Shown piece after piece: positions 28,078-38,148 of a stretch of DNA of 64,000 nucleotides. This DNA comes from Lacticaseibacillus thailandensis DSM 22698 = JCM 13996. Lineage in GTDB: Bacteria > Bacillota > Bacilli > Lactobacillales > Lactobacillaceae. Under the pieces are notes generated by a model. That model was given only the letters and a program-made list of their open reading frames with translations. It was not told the DNA's origin and ran no database searches. Positions within the stretch are counted from its first letter, which is position 1. Each line of letters opens with the position of its first letter. A program made the position numbers and the translations under genes. The DNA is taken from positions 248,001-312,000 of the forward strand of contig NZ_BBER01000002.1 in NCBI RefSeq assembly GCF_001312865.1. Reading direction: 5' to 3'.

Positions 28078-28675
28078 ATGGCACGAAAGAAAACCATTAC
28101 GCGCGATCACATTTTGAACGCTGCGTACAACTTAGTCATTGCGGAGGACTTTAAGAAGTTCACCGCTCGTAACATCGCTGCATCGATGGGGTGCTCCACG
28201 CAACCTATCTACCTCGAATTTGCCAACATGGCAGATTTGCGGCAGGCGGTGGTTGATCGCATCAAGTCAGAACTGACGGAACGGTTCCAGCGCACCTATA
28301 CTGATGACCCGCTGATCGACATGGCGTTGACTTACATCGACTTTGCCATCGAGAACAACAGCTTGTACCAGTCAGTGTTCGTTGAGGATCACCTCGGTGT
28401 TGACGACATGCGCCAGTTTGCCATGAGTGCCGCCTTGAAGCGCCTCAACAAGTACGACTCCGTTAAGCAGTTGACTGAATCTCAGAAGAACAACGTCATT
28501 ACTGGCGCCTGGATCGTGCTACAGGGATTGCGGACTTGATGTCTGCCGGCTTCATCCACATCTCCCACGCCAGATGATCGAGATTTTACAGTCGGTACTG
28601 AAGGACTTTATTGAGAACAAGCGTTTCGATGGTGCAGATAGTGACAACATTATTTCCATGGCTCGCGCCAACTAA
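28078..28675 (+). CDS. TetR/AcrR-type regulator, two frameshifts
   Basis: DNA-binding repressor of about 199 residues. The N-terminal helix-turn-helix is clear: TRDHILNAAYNLV, then FTARNIAASMGCSTQPIYLEF. The ligand domain is helical. After WIVLQG the GGG at 28524-28526 lacks one base. With four, the frame continues IADLMSAGFIHISHA, and CC at 28570-28571 also lacks one; then it reads QMIEILQSVLKDF and ends SMARAN at 28675. The SD GGGGAGG precedes ATG 28078. The target is unknown, as no transporter gene adjoins it. Confidence 0.8.
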
Positions 28676-28695
28676 TTCAAGGGTACGATACGATT

Positions 28696-28730
28696 AAGGA
28701 CGATGCTTTCTAGCATGGCCCTTTTTTTTA
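28696..28730 (+). terminator. Rho-independent terminator of TetR gene
   Basis: AAGG..ATGCT pairs with AGCAT..CCTT, followed by T8. Confidence 0.65.
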
Positions 28731-28756
28731 ATGCCCGCAAAGTCGCCCAGGGTAGC

Positions 28757-28781
28757 AAAACGGGGCCCAGAAGCTGGCCCC
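28757..28781 (-). terminator. Rho-independent terminator of flavodoxin gene
   Basis: GGGGCC/GGCCCC stem running into GTTTT on the minus strand. Confidence 0.7.
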
Positions 28782-28794
28782 AGAGGTGGTGCAA

Positions 28795-29261
28795 TTATTG
28801 AGCTGCGATTTCTTGCTGCTTGGCAACGATTTGGTTGACGAACTCTTCAAGGCGGTCGATATCCTCGGCTTCGGGGGCTAAGTCAACTTTGACGCTGTCG
28901 GCACCCTTCACGGCTCCATCGGCGGCGAGGACTTCCGCGAAGTCATCAACACTGGTGCAAAGTCGGTGTAGAAGTGGTCGCCACTACCGGCGCAACCGAA
29001 CACCTTGCCGTGGAGGTCGACGTCCTTGAGTTCCTCGTAGAAGTCAACGGCTTCGTCAGGCAACATGCCGCTACCGGAGTCGCTAAACGTGTAGGTGGCC
29101 ACGATGCAGATGTCGACGTCGGCAAAGTCGTCGGCAATGGCTTGTGACACCTCGGTGGTGGTCACGGACACGTTGTGTTTCTCCAGCTCTTCCTCGATAA
29201 TTTCGGCAATTTCTTCAGTATTACCAGTCATGCTGGCGTAAACAATTCGTGCTGTAGCCAT
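28795..29261 (-). CDS. Flavodoxin, frameshifted
   Basis: FMN-binding electron carrier of about 154 residues. The phosphate loop ASMTGNTEEIAE is at residues 9-20, followed by ATYTFSDSGSG and the flavin-loop region CAGSGDHFYTDFA. Just after, GG at 28954-28955 (CC on the coding strand) lacks one base. With three, the frame continues PSVDDFAEVLAADGA and ends KQQEIAAQ at 28795, as in short-chain flavodoxins. The SD AGGAGGT precedes ATG 29261. It is unrelated in detail to the flavodoxin-like protein at 768. Confidence 0.87.
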
Positions 29262-29624
29262 GTGTGCGCTACCTCCTATTAAATGTTCCCAAACAGTATA
29301 GCAGATTTGTGCTCCATGGTCACAGTGTGCTCCAAACACGGTGCGTGGTGCCGGCGTGGCTCCGATAGCTGGGGTGTGACCCGTGCCGGTGGCGTCTAGA
29401 TTGATGGTGCGTGTGCACTGTTAGCGTTTAGTCACAACAAGCAGGGGGGCAATACGGCAGCACCGTCGCGGGTTGAAGCCTGCGCCAGAAAGCGGCTATC
29501 GTGGCGTGGTTTAGCAAGCAAGGATAGTTCAACATGCCCGCTCAGTCACGTGGGCGCCCCGAACATCGCAATGGGGATATGTTTTGGTGTATCATGGTGG
29601 AGATAGCAAATGGAGGTAGAGAAT
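29262..29624. other. Intergenic region, no gene seen
   Basis: It contains the divergent upstream regions of the flavodoxin and map. No open frame with an SD or family resemblance, and no strong hairpin, was found. Confidence 0.5.
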
Positions 29625-30416
29625 TTGATTACCATTAAGACAGACCGTGAAATTGACGGTATTCGTCGCGCTGGCGCCGTTTTGGCCGGCGTGCACCGTG
29701 GCTTGCGTAACATCATCAAGCCCGGTATTTCTAGCTGGGAGATTGAAGAATTTACCCGGCAGTACATCAGTGACCACCACGCCCACGCGAGTGAAATGGG
29801 CTTTGAGGGTTACCAGTACGCGACCTGTGTATCCGTTAACGACGAAGTAGCCCACGCTGAACCGCGCAAGGACCTGATCCTGCACGATGGTGACATCGTG
29901 GCCGTCGATATGTGTGTGGACAAAGACGGCTACATCAGCGACTCTTGCTGGAACTACGCCGTTGGTAACATCAGTCCCGAAGCCCAAAAGCTGATGGACG
30001 TGACCAAAAAGGCTTTGTACCTGGGTATTGACCAGGCCGTTGTCGGTAACCGTATCGGTGACATCGGCCACGCCATCCAGCAGTACACCGAAGTCGAAAA
30101 TGGTTACGGCGACGTACGCGAACTGATTGGTCACGGCATTCAGCCGACCATGCACGAAGCACCTAACGTGCCGCACTACGGCAAGCCCGGTCATGGTCTG
30201 CGCCTCAAGGCCGGCATGACCATTACCATCGAGCCGATGATTACTACCGGCACCTGGGAAATTGTTGCCAAAGAAGACCCTAAGACTAACTGGGAATACT
30301 ACGTTACGGCCGATGGCTCCCTGTGTGCGCAGTACGAACACACCATTGCCATTACCAACGATGGGCCTAAGATCCTGACTAGCCAAGATCCAGAATATGA
30401 TGCTAAGTACCTTTAG
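29625..30416 (+). CDS. map: Methionine aminopeptidase
   Basis: Removes the N-terminal methionine from new proteins; a metal-dependent cytoplasmic enzyme of 263 residues. The ligands are in place: Asp in VAVDMCVDKDG, Asp in ISDSCW, His in GHGIQPTMHE, Glu in ITIEPM and Glu in QYEHTIAI. I start at TTG 29625 because the SD GGAGGT (29612-29617) fits it. The in-frame ATG at 29610 would place the SD inside the gene. The result MITIKTDREIDGIRRAG matches the family start. Intact. Confidence 0.95.
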   Translation: MITIKTDREIDGIRRAGAVLAGVHRGLRNIIKPGISSWEIEEFTRQYISDHHAHASEMGFEGYQYATCVSVNDEVAHAEPRKDLILHDGDIVAVDMCVDKDGYISDSCWNYAVGNISPEAQKLMDVTKKALYLGIDQAVVGNRIGDIGHAIQQYTEVENGYGDVRELIGHGIQPTMHEAPNVPHYGKPGHGLRLKAGMTITIEPMITTGTWEIVAKEDPKTNWEYYVTADGSLCAQYEHTIAITNDGPKILTSQDPEYDAKYL

Positions 30417-30576
30417 CAAATAACGTGCCGCGACCATCTTGGTGGTGGTACTGGCGGCCAATTGTGCGGTGGTGGGTTATTGCCCATTGCGCGCCGGTTG
30501 GCCGTTTATTTGTTTACTGAGGGTAGTAAAAGCATGGCCGCAGTGGCGGTCGTGTCAGTGATAAAGGAGGAAGCCC

Positions 30577-31583
30577 ATGCCTAAGCGCACGGTTTTCGGG
30601 CATCGGGTCAGTGCAGCCTCGTGGCAAGAGCTACATGACCGTAATGAACAAAGACATCAGCCAATTCACCGCCAGCACCTAACGCCTAAACAACGCTGGG
30701 CGGCAATACTCGACCTGCTGGGCCGGCGGGTCAACGCCGCACAAATCGACCAAACGGCTGCAGCAATGGCGTACTACGCGATTCTATCGGCATTTCCGGC
30801 CGCGCTGATCGTGTTTAACCTAGTATCCCGAATCGGGGTCTCTAGTTTTGGCCTACGCACGACCGTGACGCAGGTGGTCCCCGCCAACGTGATGGCGACG
30901 ATTCGACCCGTGCTCGCATCACTCGCGGCAAAGCCCAACACTACGTGGGTGGGCATTGGGACTATCTTTACGTTGTGGGCGGCAAGTCTGTGTATCGCCT
31001 CCATGCGGTCGGGGTTCAACCGGGCGTATGGTATTCGGGCAACCGTGCAGAATTTTTTTTCATTTCGCGTCTGGTATCAATGGTGCTCACGGTGATCCTA
31101 ATTGCGGTCGTTTTGGCCGTGGTGTTGGTGTTTACCTTTGGGCGGCAAGTGCTCGAATGGGTGGTAGAAAATACCAGCATTCGTAATTACTGGGTGAGTG
31201 CCTTTCAGTCGGTCAAGTGGCCGATCACCATCGTGGTGTTGGTGGTGGCTTTCACCTTGTGTTACTACCTCATGCCTAACGCCAAAATGCGGTTCTGGAC
31301 CATCATGCCCGGAGCGGTTTTTGCGACCGTGGGGTGGATCGTGGTGTCGTACGCTTTTTCCCTGTACATGCGCTACTTTGGTAGTGGCTTCAGCGCGTAC
31401 GGTACACTCGCAGCCTTCGTGGTGCTGCTACTGTGGCTGTTTGTGAATTCGTTCATCGTTATGGTGGGCGCCGTGCTGAACGCGTGTGTCTACGAATACT
31501 TTTATGGACAAATTCACGGCAGTAAGGGCCGCGTCCACGACTTTGCCCAGACGCGTATACATTGGCATCCGCACCACCGTTAA
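30577..31583 (+). CDS. YihY/BrkB-family membrane protein, copy 2, frameshifted
   Basis: Second YihY/BrkB protein of the window. The N-terminal half has a basic 60-residue leader, then AAAMAYYAILSAFPAALIVF and FTLWAASLCIASMRSGFNRAYG. The T8 run at 31053-31060 breaks the frame; adding one T reads NFFFISRLVSMVL. The second half has SLYMRYFGSGFSAYGTLAAF and YEYFYGQIHGSKG. The SD AAAGGAGG precedes the ATG. Function unknown. It is followed by a terminator-like hairpin and then a MATE gene. Confidence 0.85.
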
Positions 31584-31596
31584 CGTTGTTGGTTTT

Positions 31597-31631
31597 GTCC
31601 CCGGTGATTGTTAACCGAGGGCTTTTTTTTG
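31597..31631 (+). terminator. Terminator between BrkB copy 2 and MATE gene
   Basis: CCCCGGT pairs with ACCGAGGG (one bulge), followed by T8. Confidence 0.7.
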
Positions 31632-31681
31632 TAGTTGGGGATGAGTATAATGGCGTTGATATGGACAAAGGAGGCATTAGT

Positions 31682-33033
31682 TTGCGCACATTGACGAAGG
31701 GTAACCCAATCAAATTGGTGGTATTATTTACCATCCCCCTCCTGATTGGGAACGTATTCCAACAACTGTATAGTTTCATGGATGCGCTGATCGTTGGGCG
31801 GACGATTGGGGTGAACGCACTCGCGGCCGTGGGGGCCACGGGTAGCCTGACGTTTTTGGTTATTGGCTTTGCCCAGGGGACTTCCTCGGGGCTGGCGATT
31901 CCCACCGCCCAGGCGTACGGTGCGCGCGACTTTCGCGGGGTGCGGCGGAGTTTTGTCGCTAGTATTTGGCTGGCCATTATCATTACGGTAATCGGCACGG
32001 CGCTGTCGGTAACGTTCACGGTGCCGCTGCTCCACCTGATGCAGACACCGGCCAGCATCGTCCACCAGTCGGCATCCTTCGTGCGTGTCATCTTTATGGG
32101 GTTCGGTGCCTCCATGGCGTTTAACGTGCTCAGTAACCAGATTCGTGCGCTGGGTGATTCACGCACACCACTGATTTTCCTGGTATTGTCCACCATTGTT
32201 AACATTTTGCTGGAATTGCTGTTTATCCTCAAGTTGCACATGGGGGTTGCTGGTGCTGGCTGGGCGACGGTGACGGCCCAGGTCTTTTCATCGCTGTGCT
32301 GTTGGTGGTACATTCGTCGGCGCATCCCGATGCTGGTGGTGCGGCGGCATGACATGACCTTCGACCTGGTGGAAGTGCGTAAGCAGATGACCATCGCGTT
32401 GCCGATGGGCTTTCAGCAGTCAATCATTGCCATTGGCGCGGTGATCATCCAGGTAATGCTCAACACGCTGGGGACCGATGCGGTCGCGGCCTACACCGCG
32501 GCGGGACGAATCGACCAGTTGGCGTCACTACCGGCGGCCTCGTTTGGGGTGACCATGGCGACGTACGCGGCGCAGAACAAAGGTGCGCGGGAATTCGGAC
32601 GGATTCGGCAAGGTATCCACCAAACGATGGCCCTGAACATGACGACGTCGGCGATCCTCGGGGCGTTGATCATCATCTTTGGACGGCCGCTGGTGAACCT
32701 CTTTCTCGGTAACGGGGTGCTGCACGTGACCGCGCTGGCGCAAACGTATTTCCACTTCAACGCCAGCATGTACTGGTTCCTAGCACTTCTGTTTACGGTC
32801 CGTTACACGTTGCAGGGCCTGGGTCAGACGTTGGTGCCAACGCTGGCAGGGGTCTTCGAACTGGTGATGCGGATCTTTGCGGGTGTGATTTTGGTTACGA
32901 GTCTCGGCTTCACGGGGGCGGCGATGGCCAACCCGTTGGCTGGATTGGCTCGGTGTCCGTTCTGATTGCCAGTTATCTGCGGACGATGCGGCGGTTGAAA
33001 GAGCAGGAGTTGGCGAAGGCCGCAGCACAATAA
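31682..33033 (+). CDS. MATE-family efflux transporter, C-terminal frameshift
   Basis: Cation-coupled multidrug exporter with 12 hydrophobic segments, about 450 residues. The start TTG 31682 is chosen because AAAGGAGG lies seven bases before it, giving MRTLTKGNPIKLVVLFTIPL, the usual MATE beginning. The ATG at 31661 would contain that SD. Repeated MATE motifs are visible (GNVFQQLYSFMDALIVGRT and its second-half partner MGFQQSIIAIGAV). Near 32938-32942 one base is missing. Restoring it gives NPLAWIGSVSVLIASYLRTM and a stop at 33033. Confidence 0.88.
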
Positions 33034-33048
33034 GTAAATTACGGCGAG

Positions 33049-33080
33049 AGTTGCTCACTAATTAGGTGGGCAACTTTTTG
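33049..33080 (+). terminator. Rho-independent terminator
   Basis: AGTTGCTCAC pairs with GTGGGCAACT (one G-U), followed by T5. Confidence 0.8.
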
Positions 33081-33298
33081 GCTCCTAAAGGATATGGAGA
33101 GATATGCTGCCTTAGTCACGAGAGTGTCAGTAGGTGGATTGTCGTGGAGCCAGTTCGGTGTCTCTTTGTGGCAGCCGGCGTTCCCGTGCATTGGGCAGGC
33201 GTCGCCAACTAACGACGCATACCACTAATCATCCAGTGGTCGGTGTGCAGATGATGCGGTATGATGGTAGCAATGAATAACATCGAGGAGGCACCATC

Positions 33299-34249
33299 AT
33301 GCTGGAACAAGCATACCTAGATTTGGCCCGCCACATTCTTGACGATGGCCATTATAAAGATGATCGGACCGGGACTGGCACCTATAGCATCTTTGGCTAC
33401 CAAATGCGGTTCAACCTGCAGGAAGGGTTCCCGCTGCTGACCACCAAGAAGGTACCTCTCGGGCTGATTAAAAGTGAATTGCTGTGGTTCCTGCACGGTG
33501 ATACCAACATTCGCTTCCTCCTCCAACACAAAAATCACATCTGGGATGAGTGGGCCTTTAAAAAGTGGATCGAGTCGCCGGAGTACCACGGTCCGGACAT
33601 GACTGATTTTGGCCGGCGGCACCTGGTGGACGCGGATTTTAACGCCCAGTACCAGGAACAAAAGCGTGCCTTTGACGACCGTATCTTGCACGACGACGAC
33701 TTTGCCGCCCACTATGGGGATCTGGGTAATGTGTATGGCAGTCAGTGGCGTGCTTGGCGTACCAGTACTGGTGGAACAATCGACCAGCTTGGGCATGTAA
33801 TCGAACAAATTAAGCACAACCCCGATTCTCGGCGGCTGATCGTGTCCGCATGGAACCCGGAGGACGTGCCGACGATGGCGCTGCCACCATGCCACACCAT
33901 GTTCCAGTTCTACGTGAATGATGGCAAGCTGTCACTACAGTTGTATCAACGTTCGGGAGACGTCTTCCTGGGCGTTCCATTTAACATTGCCAGCTACGCG
34001 CTGTTGCTCTCGATGGTGGCGCGAGCAACGGATCTGCAGGTGGGCGACTTTGTCCACACGCTAGGGGATGCCCATATTTATAAGAACCATTTAGACCAGG
34101 TGCGTGAACAGTTGAGCCGGACGCCGCGGCCAGCACCGCAGTTGTGGTTGAACCCCGACAAGCATGACCTCGATGAGTTTGGCATGGATGATATTAAAGC
34201 GGTCAACTATGACCCGCTACCGGCCATCAAGGCTCCGGTAGCAGTATAA
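33299..34249 (+). CDS. thyA: Thymidylate synthase
   Basis: Makes dTMP from dUMP with methylene-tetrahydrofolate; a cytoplasmic homodimer. The protein is 316 residues with the longer Lactobacillus-type insert. The N-terminal [13 protein letters not shown] is followed by the catalytic cysteine in [13 protein letters not shown] and by [20 protein letters not shown], the folate and dUMP site. It is intact. The SD GAGGAGG precedes the ATG. The dihydrofolate it produces is recycled by the folA product encoded 46 bases downstream. Confidence 0.98.
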   Translation: MLEQAYLDLARHILDDGHYKDDRTGTGTYSIFGYQMRFNLQEGFPLLTTKKVPLGLIKSELLWFLHGDTNIRFLLQHKNHIWDEWAFKKWIESPEYHGPDMTDFGRRHLVDADFNAQYQEQKRAFDDRILHDDDFAAHYGDLGNVYGSQWRAWRTSTGGTIDQLGHVIEQIKHNPDSRRLIVSAWNPEDVPTMALPPCHTMFQFYVNDGKLSLQLYQRSGDVFLGVPFNIASYALLLSMVARATDLQVGDFVHTLGDAHIYKNHLDQVREQLSRTPRPAPQLWLNPDKHDLDEFGMDDIKAVNYDPLPAIKAPVAV

Positions 34250-34295
34250 TTAACGGCGATAACGCGACCAACGGAGTACGAGGAGATGACGGGGT

Positions 34296-34827
34296 ATGGA
34301 AACAGCCTTTATTTGGGCGCAGGACCGCAACCGGGTAATTGGGCGTGACGGCAAACTGCCGTGGCGGTTAGCCGATGACCTCAAATTTTTTTAAGGCAAC
34401 AACGTTAAACCAGGCGGTGATCATGGGCCGCCGCACCTTTGCCGGTATGGGCAGTCGGGCCCTCCCGCAGCGGCAAAACATTGTGTTGACTCACCAAGCT
34501 GATTTTCAGGCTCCGGATGGGGTCGTCGTGGTGCACTCTATGGAGGCCGCGCTCAATGCCGCTAACACGGGCGACCACGATGTCGCCTTTGTTATCGGCG
34601 GGGCGGGGGTGTTCACCAGCTTTTTAACCGCGGTTGGCAACCCCGACAAGCTCTACGTGACGCGGATACATGGGGCGTTTGAGGGGGATACCAAGATGGT
34701 CCTCCTCCCGTGGTCGCAGTACCGGCGTGACTCGGCGCGGACGGTTATAGCGGCGGACCCCAAGTTGACCCATACGTTCGAGCAGTGGGTGTACGCACCG
34801 CAGCCACCACATACCAGTGAGGGCTAG
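34296..34827 (+). CDS. folA: Dihydrofolate reductase, frameshifted
   Basis: Reduces dihydrofolate with NADPH; pairs with thyA. From ATG 34296 (SD GAGGAGATGACGGGG region) it reads [20 protein letters not shown], with [12 protein letters not shown] as the substrate and cofactor site. The T7 run at 34386-34392 then breaks the frame; six T give [18 protein letters not shown]. Later [13 protein letters not shown] and FEGDTKM are typical. About 176 residues. Because the enzyme is needed with thyA, a sequencing error is the likely cause of the break. Confidence 0.92.
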
Positions 34828-34937
34828 TCACAAAACATGTGTTTTAGTAAAGAAACAGGGGTGGGCGGCCGGCCTGCCCCCGTGCTGGTAAAATTATGGT
34901 AGCGTCATAACTCCGATAATAAAGGATGGTCAACAAC

Positions 34938-35914
34938 ATGAAGAAGCTTTTTTTGGGCCCTGGCGGCAGTGGTCGTGGCCGTAATTGGTTTGGGTACGCA
35001 GCACGTAGCGGCTGCCACCGATAGCGCCTGGGATAAGCCAGTGGTGACGTTAGGGTCATCACTCACAAGTAGTCAGCGGCAGGGTGTCATTGACACCCTG
35101 ACCGACGCCGCAGGGACGGGTGACAGTTACAACACGCTGACCGTTGACGGGGCGACATTGGTGAAATACCTGAACCCGAGTGGTGATAACTTCACCACCA
35201 GTTCAGGGGTCTGGTCGTCCGCGTTGGTACAAAAAAACCAGTAGCGGCGGTATTAACGTCAAGATCGTCAACTATAACGGGGCGAACAACATCACCACCA
35301 TTACCGCTGACCAGTACCGTAATGCGGCCGTTACGGCGGGGGTCACTAACGCCAATATTTACATCACGAGTCCGGTCTCAATCGACGGGTCCGGCGCGTT
35401 GGCGGGGGTGTACGCTGCCTTTGCAGCTAATGGCAGTACGTTGAGCCAGTCACAGGTGACGGCTGCCCAAGACGAGGTCAACACTCTGAGTAGTATTACC
35501 CAGGCCAACAAGAACAAAGACGGTTATAGTGACAAACAACTGAATAACGCCATTGCGGGCATCAAAAAGCAAATGGCGACTGACAGCAACAACGGTCAAC
35601 AGACGCTCTCCTCAAATCAGATTGGGAACATTGTGGACAGTCAGTTGAAAAATAATAATTTAGGCACAATTATCAACAACAACCAGCGGACCCAGATTAT
35701 TAACCTGATGGTCAAGATCCAAAATTCGGGGGCCTTGAAGGGTAGCGGTTTTAAGCAACAAGCCAGCGACCTGGCCAACAGTATCCAGAGTTCCGCCAAG
35801 GGCTTGTTCAATAAGATCAAGGGGTCGGTTGGCAATCACGATAGTAGCTGGTGGAGTAGCCTCTGGCAGCGCATCGTCAACTTTTTTTTACCAGCATTTA
35901 CAATTGGGTATTGA
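34938..35914 (+). CDS. Secreted DUF1002-family protein, two frameshifts
   Basis: Exported protein of unknown function. The T7 run at 34948-34954 hides a signal peptide; six T give MKKLFWALAAVVVAVIGLG ahead of AAATDSAW. A second break at the A7 run 35231-35237 is cured by six A (SALVQKTSSGGINVKIVN). The mature part has the DUF1002 blocks VTLGSSLTSSQRQGVIDTL, YITSPVSIDGSGALAGVYAA and repeated Asn/Gln-rich helices. The end is uncertain: a T8 run at 35882-35889 lies just before it, so the last residues could differ. A terminator follows at 35945. Confidence 0.78.
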
Positions 35915-35944
35915 GTTTGTTCTAACTCGATACCGGTACCAACC

Positions 35945-35982
35945 AAAAGCCACCAACGCAATCAACGCGTTGGTGGCTTTTT
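35945..35982 (+). terminator. Rho-independent terminator
   Basis: A perfect 15-bp stem (AAAAGCCACCAACGC with GCGTTGGTGGCTTTT) followed by T. Confidence 0.9.
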
Positions 35983-36131
35983 GGTATTGGCTCAGATTCA
36001 GCCGATTTTTACCAAAGTTTTACGGACTGCATACAAAGGTTACCCAAAGGTTGTGTGGGTCTTTACACGTGCTAGCTACACTAACAGTGTAGTCAATCGA
36101 CGGGTTGGGTTTCCCGAAAGGATGTGGGTCG

Positions 36132-36782
36132 ATGAGTATGGGGATGGATGATGACGACGTGAACGCAGCGCTCATCCGGATGGCGGCGCGGGCTAGCCAC
36201 CAATTGGTGCTGGCCGGCGGTGCGTTTTTACGGCAAGACCCCGCGGCGGCGCGGTTGGTTTTCAATACTGATGCGGAACTTAACGCGGTGGAGGCCCGGA
36301 TCGACCGTGCGGCGTTACGGGCGGCGCTGAGCGATATGCGGCAGGACTGGCAGGACGTGGCCACTTTACTCAAAGTTACGGATGCGCTCGAACGGGTAGG
36401 CGACCACGCCGTCGTGCTGGCCGCAATCACCACCAGTAGCTTTACCCAGCCGGGACACCCCACGGACAGCCAAGCGGATGTGTGGTTGACGGCGATGTTG
36501 AACCGCGTAGGCAAGACGCTGGGGATGGCAGTTCATGCTTTCGTGCGCCGTGATGCTAGCGTGGCACAAGAGGTCGCGTTGAGTGATCGCGAGGTAGACC
36601 GGCTGAACGTCCGCATTCAGGCGTTGCTGGGGCCAATCACGCCGGGTGAACCGGCACTGGCAGTGGCCCGCCTGTTGGCCCAAAGCGGTGATTGCGCCGT
36701 TAGTATCGCGGAACTGACGGTGTTACGGGCTACCGGCAAGTTGATTTCGTTACAACCCGGCGACGACCCGGCTGGAGAATAG
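36132..36782 (+). CDS. PhoU-like protein, not linked to pst genes
   Basis: Helical-bundle protein of 216 residues with two PhoU-type repeats (each with a pattern like VEARIDRAALRAAL ... DALERVGDHAVVLA, and VDRLNVRIQALL ... SGDCAVSIAEL). PhoU proteins restrain phosphate uptake and two-component signalling. No pst or pho genes adjoin it, so it is either an orphan or serves another transporter. ATG 36132 follows GAAAGGATG. A small membrane protein gene follows 25 bases on and may share the transcript. Confidence 0.8.
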   Translation: MSMGMDDDDVNAALIRMAARASHQLVLAGGAFLRQDPAAARLVFNTDAELNAVEARIDRAALRAALSDMRQDWQDVATLLKVTDALERVGDHAVVLAAITTSSFTQPGHPTDSQADVWLTAMLNRVGKTLGMAVHAFVRRDASVAQEVALSDREVDRLNVRIQALLGPITPGEPALAVARLLAQSGDCAVSIAELTVLRATGKLISLQPGDDPAGE

Positions 36783-36807
36783 AACCACACGTAGGGATGG
36801 GGTGGTG

Positions 36808-36975
36808 ATGTTGATCTGGATGTGGATAATTGGGGCCATATTCGTGATGGTGCTCACTGGCTGGGCCATGTGGGGCACCGCTGACGGGTTGATCGACCGG
36901 CACGCGGTCACCCGCCAACTGGACCGACCGCCCCGGCGCCACGGACCACACGGGGGGAACAATTGTAGCCAGTGA
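36808..36975 (+). CDS. Small one-segment membrane protein
   Basis: A 55-residue frame starting MLIWMWIIGAIFVMVLTGWA, one clear membrane helix, then a charged tail with DRPPRRHGPHGG. The SD GGGGTGG lies before the ATG. It sits between the PhoU-like gene and a strong terminator. No family is recognised. The helix, SD and position argue for a real gene, but its function is unknown. Confidence 0.5.
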   Translation: MLIWMWIIGAIFVMVLTGWAMWGTADGLIDRHAVTRQLDRPPRRHGPHGGNNCSQ

Positions 36976-37006
36976 TAGTGGGTAAACGTGGATGAAATTG
37001 TAGATA

Positions 37007-37046
37007 AAAATCACCATGTCGATCAAACGTCGACATGGTGATTTTG
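37007..37046. terminator. Bidirectional terminator
   Basis: A perfect 16-bp stem (AAAATCACCATGTCGA with TCGACATGGTGATTTT) between convergent genes. Confidence 0.9.
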
Positions 37047-37091
37047 GTGTAGGTGACGTCACCGTACCGTCTTTGTGCAAACCAGCTCTGG

Positions 37092-37601
37092 CTATACGCG
37101 GCTAGTAATCTCAAGACTAGCCTGCGCCAGTACGTGTCCTGGCAGGGCGTGACGAAGTTCGTTCATCCAGAAGCCTTCAGGCAGGTCTAACGTGGCGTTC
37201 AGCGCGTACATGGTAAACGTGTAGTCGTGGTCAGCGTTAGGTGGCGTTGGTCCAGTGTAGCGCTGGTAGATCTCGGGGTCGGTATTATTCACGTACCGCC
37301 CAGCGTTCGAATTGCGGCCCTGGACGAACTGTCCGGCGAGGTCGCGGCTCGCGTTGGCGGGTATGTTGGCCAAACTTAACGGAATGTCGGCGGCAATCCA
37401 GTGAATCCACATGAAGCCAGAGACCGGGATGGCATCATAGTCTGTCAGGGTCAAGGCTAGCGCCACAGTGTCGGCCGGAATATCGGTGACTTGGAACGGA
37501 AAACTGGTTACGGGAAAGCCGTTACGCATATCATCGCCCGTAGCGTACTTACCGTACTTGTCTGGTAGGTAGCCGTTAGGTGTATCAACAGCAATGTGCA
37601 T
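37092..37601 (-). CDS. YbhB/YbcL-type PEBP-family protein
   Basis: Cytoplasmic protein of the phosphatidylethanolamine-binding (Raf kinase inhibitor-like) family, 169 residues, ligand unknown. Family blocks: MRNGFPVTSFPFQVTDIP, LTDYDAIPVSGFMWIHWIAA, and YTGPTPPNADHDYTFTMYAL, with the conserved GPxPP and DHxY. ATG 37601 is preferred, as AGGAGGTG lies seven bases before it and an upstream GTG overlaps that SD. Confidence 0.92.
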   Translation of the reverse strand: MHIAVDTPNGYLPDKYGKYATGDDMRNGFPVTSFPFQVTDIPADTVALALTLTDYDAIPVSGFMWIHWIAADIPLSLANIPANASRDLAGQFVQGRNSNAGRYVNNTDPEIYQRYTGPTPPNADHDYTFTMYALNATLDLPEGFWMNELRHALPGHVLAQASLEITSRV

Positions 37602-37674
37602 TATGTGCACCTCCTTTACTCGGTACCTTTATTATACCCGTTTTTAGCATGCGAACGCGCCCTTGCCGAGCACG

Positions 37675-38148
37675 TTAATCGGCGCTGGGGCGGGGGATGA
37701 CGCTGACTAAATTGTTGCCACGGTAAGTGGCGACTAGGTCTAGATTATGGCCGTGCAGCATCTGCGGCAATAGTGGTTTCAGGTCGGGCACGATGCCCTG
37801 ATTGTCGGTGAGGGTGACCCAGTCCGGGTCCAGTGCGGCCAGAATGCCTTCCCGCGTATCGCAGGGCAGGTGCAAGCGCTCATCGGTGTCAACGACGTAG
37901 AGGTACATGATGCCAATACGGTCACCGTCGACGACCCAGTCGAGGGTACCCACAAAGTCAAAGGTGGGTTCGGGGAGTTCCGCGCCGGTTTCTTCAAAGG
38001 TCTCACGCATGGCGCCATGCCGCTCCGTTTCCCCTGGTTCAATTTTGCCGCCGATGAGGTTCCACATCCCCCGAAATGGTGGTTGACGCCGGTTAATGCC
38101 AACGACACCTTGAGGAGTCCGTAACGCAATGACAGTGTAACGTTTCAT
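37675..38148 (-). CDS. Nudix hydrolase
   Basis: Hydrolase for nucleoside-diphosphate derivatives, 157 residues, substrate unknown. The complete Nudix box runs from GGKIEPGE to RETFEETGA (residues 33-56), with all metal-binding glutamates. The N-terminus MKRYTVIALRTPQGVVGINR is typical of the MutT/8-oxo-dGTPase-like group. Its start overlaps the stop of the upstream TMEM175-like gene (ATGA), so the two are translationally coupled. Confidence 0.9.
   Translation of the reverse strand: MKRYTVIALRTPQGVVGINRRQPPFRGMWNLIGGKIEPGETERHGAMRETFEETGAELPEPTFDFVGTLDWVVDGDRIGIMYLYVVDTDERLHLPCDTREGILAALDPDWVTLTDNQGIVPDLKPLLPQMLHGHNLDLVATYRGNNLVSVIPRPSAD

Noticed and set aside
29592-30461. Long minus-strand open frame opposite map
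   Set aside because: It mirrors the map codons, has no SD and resembles no family; map is clearly the real gene.
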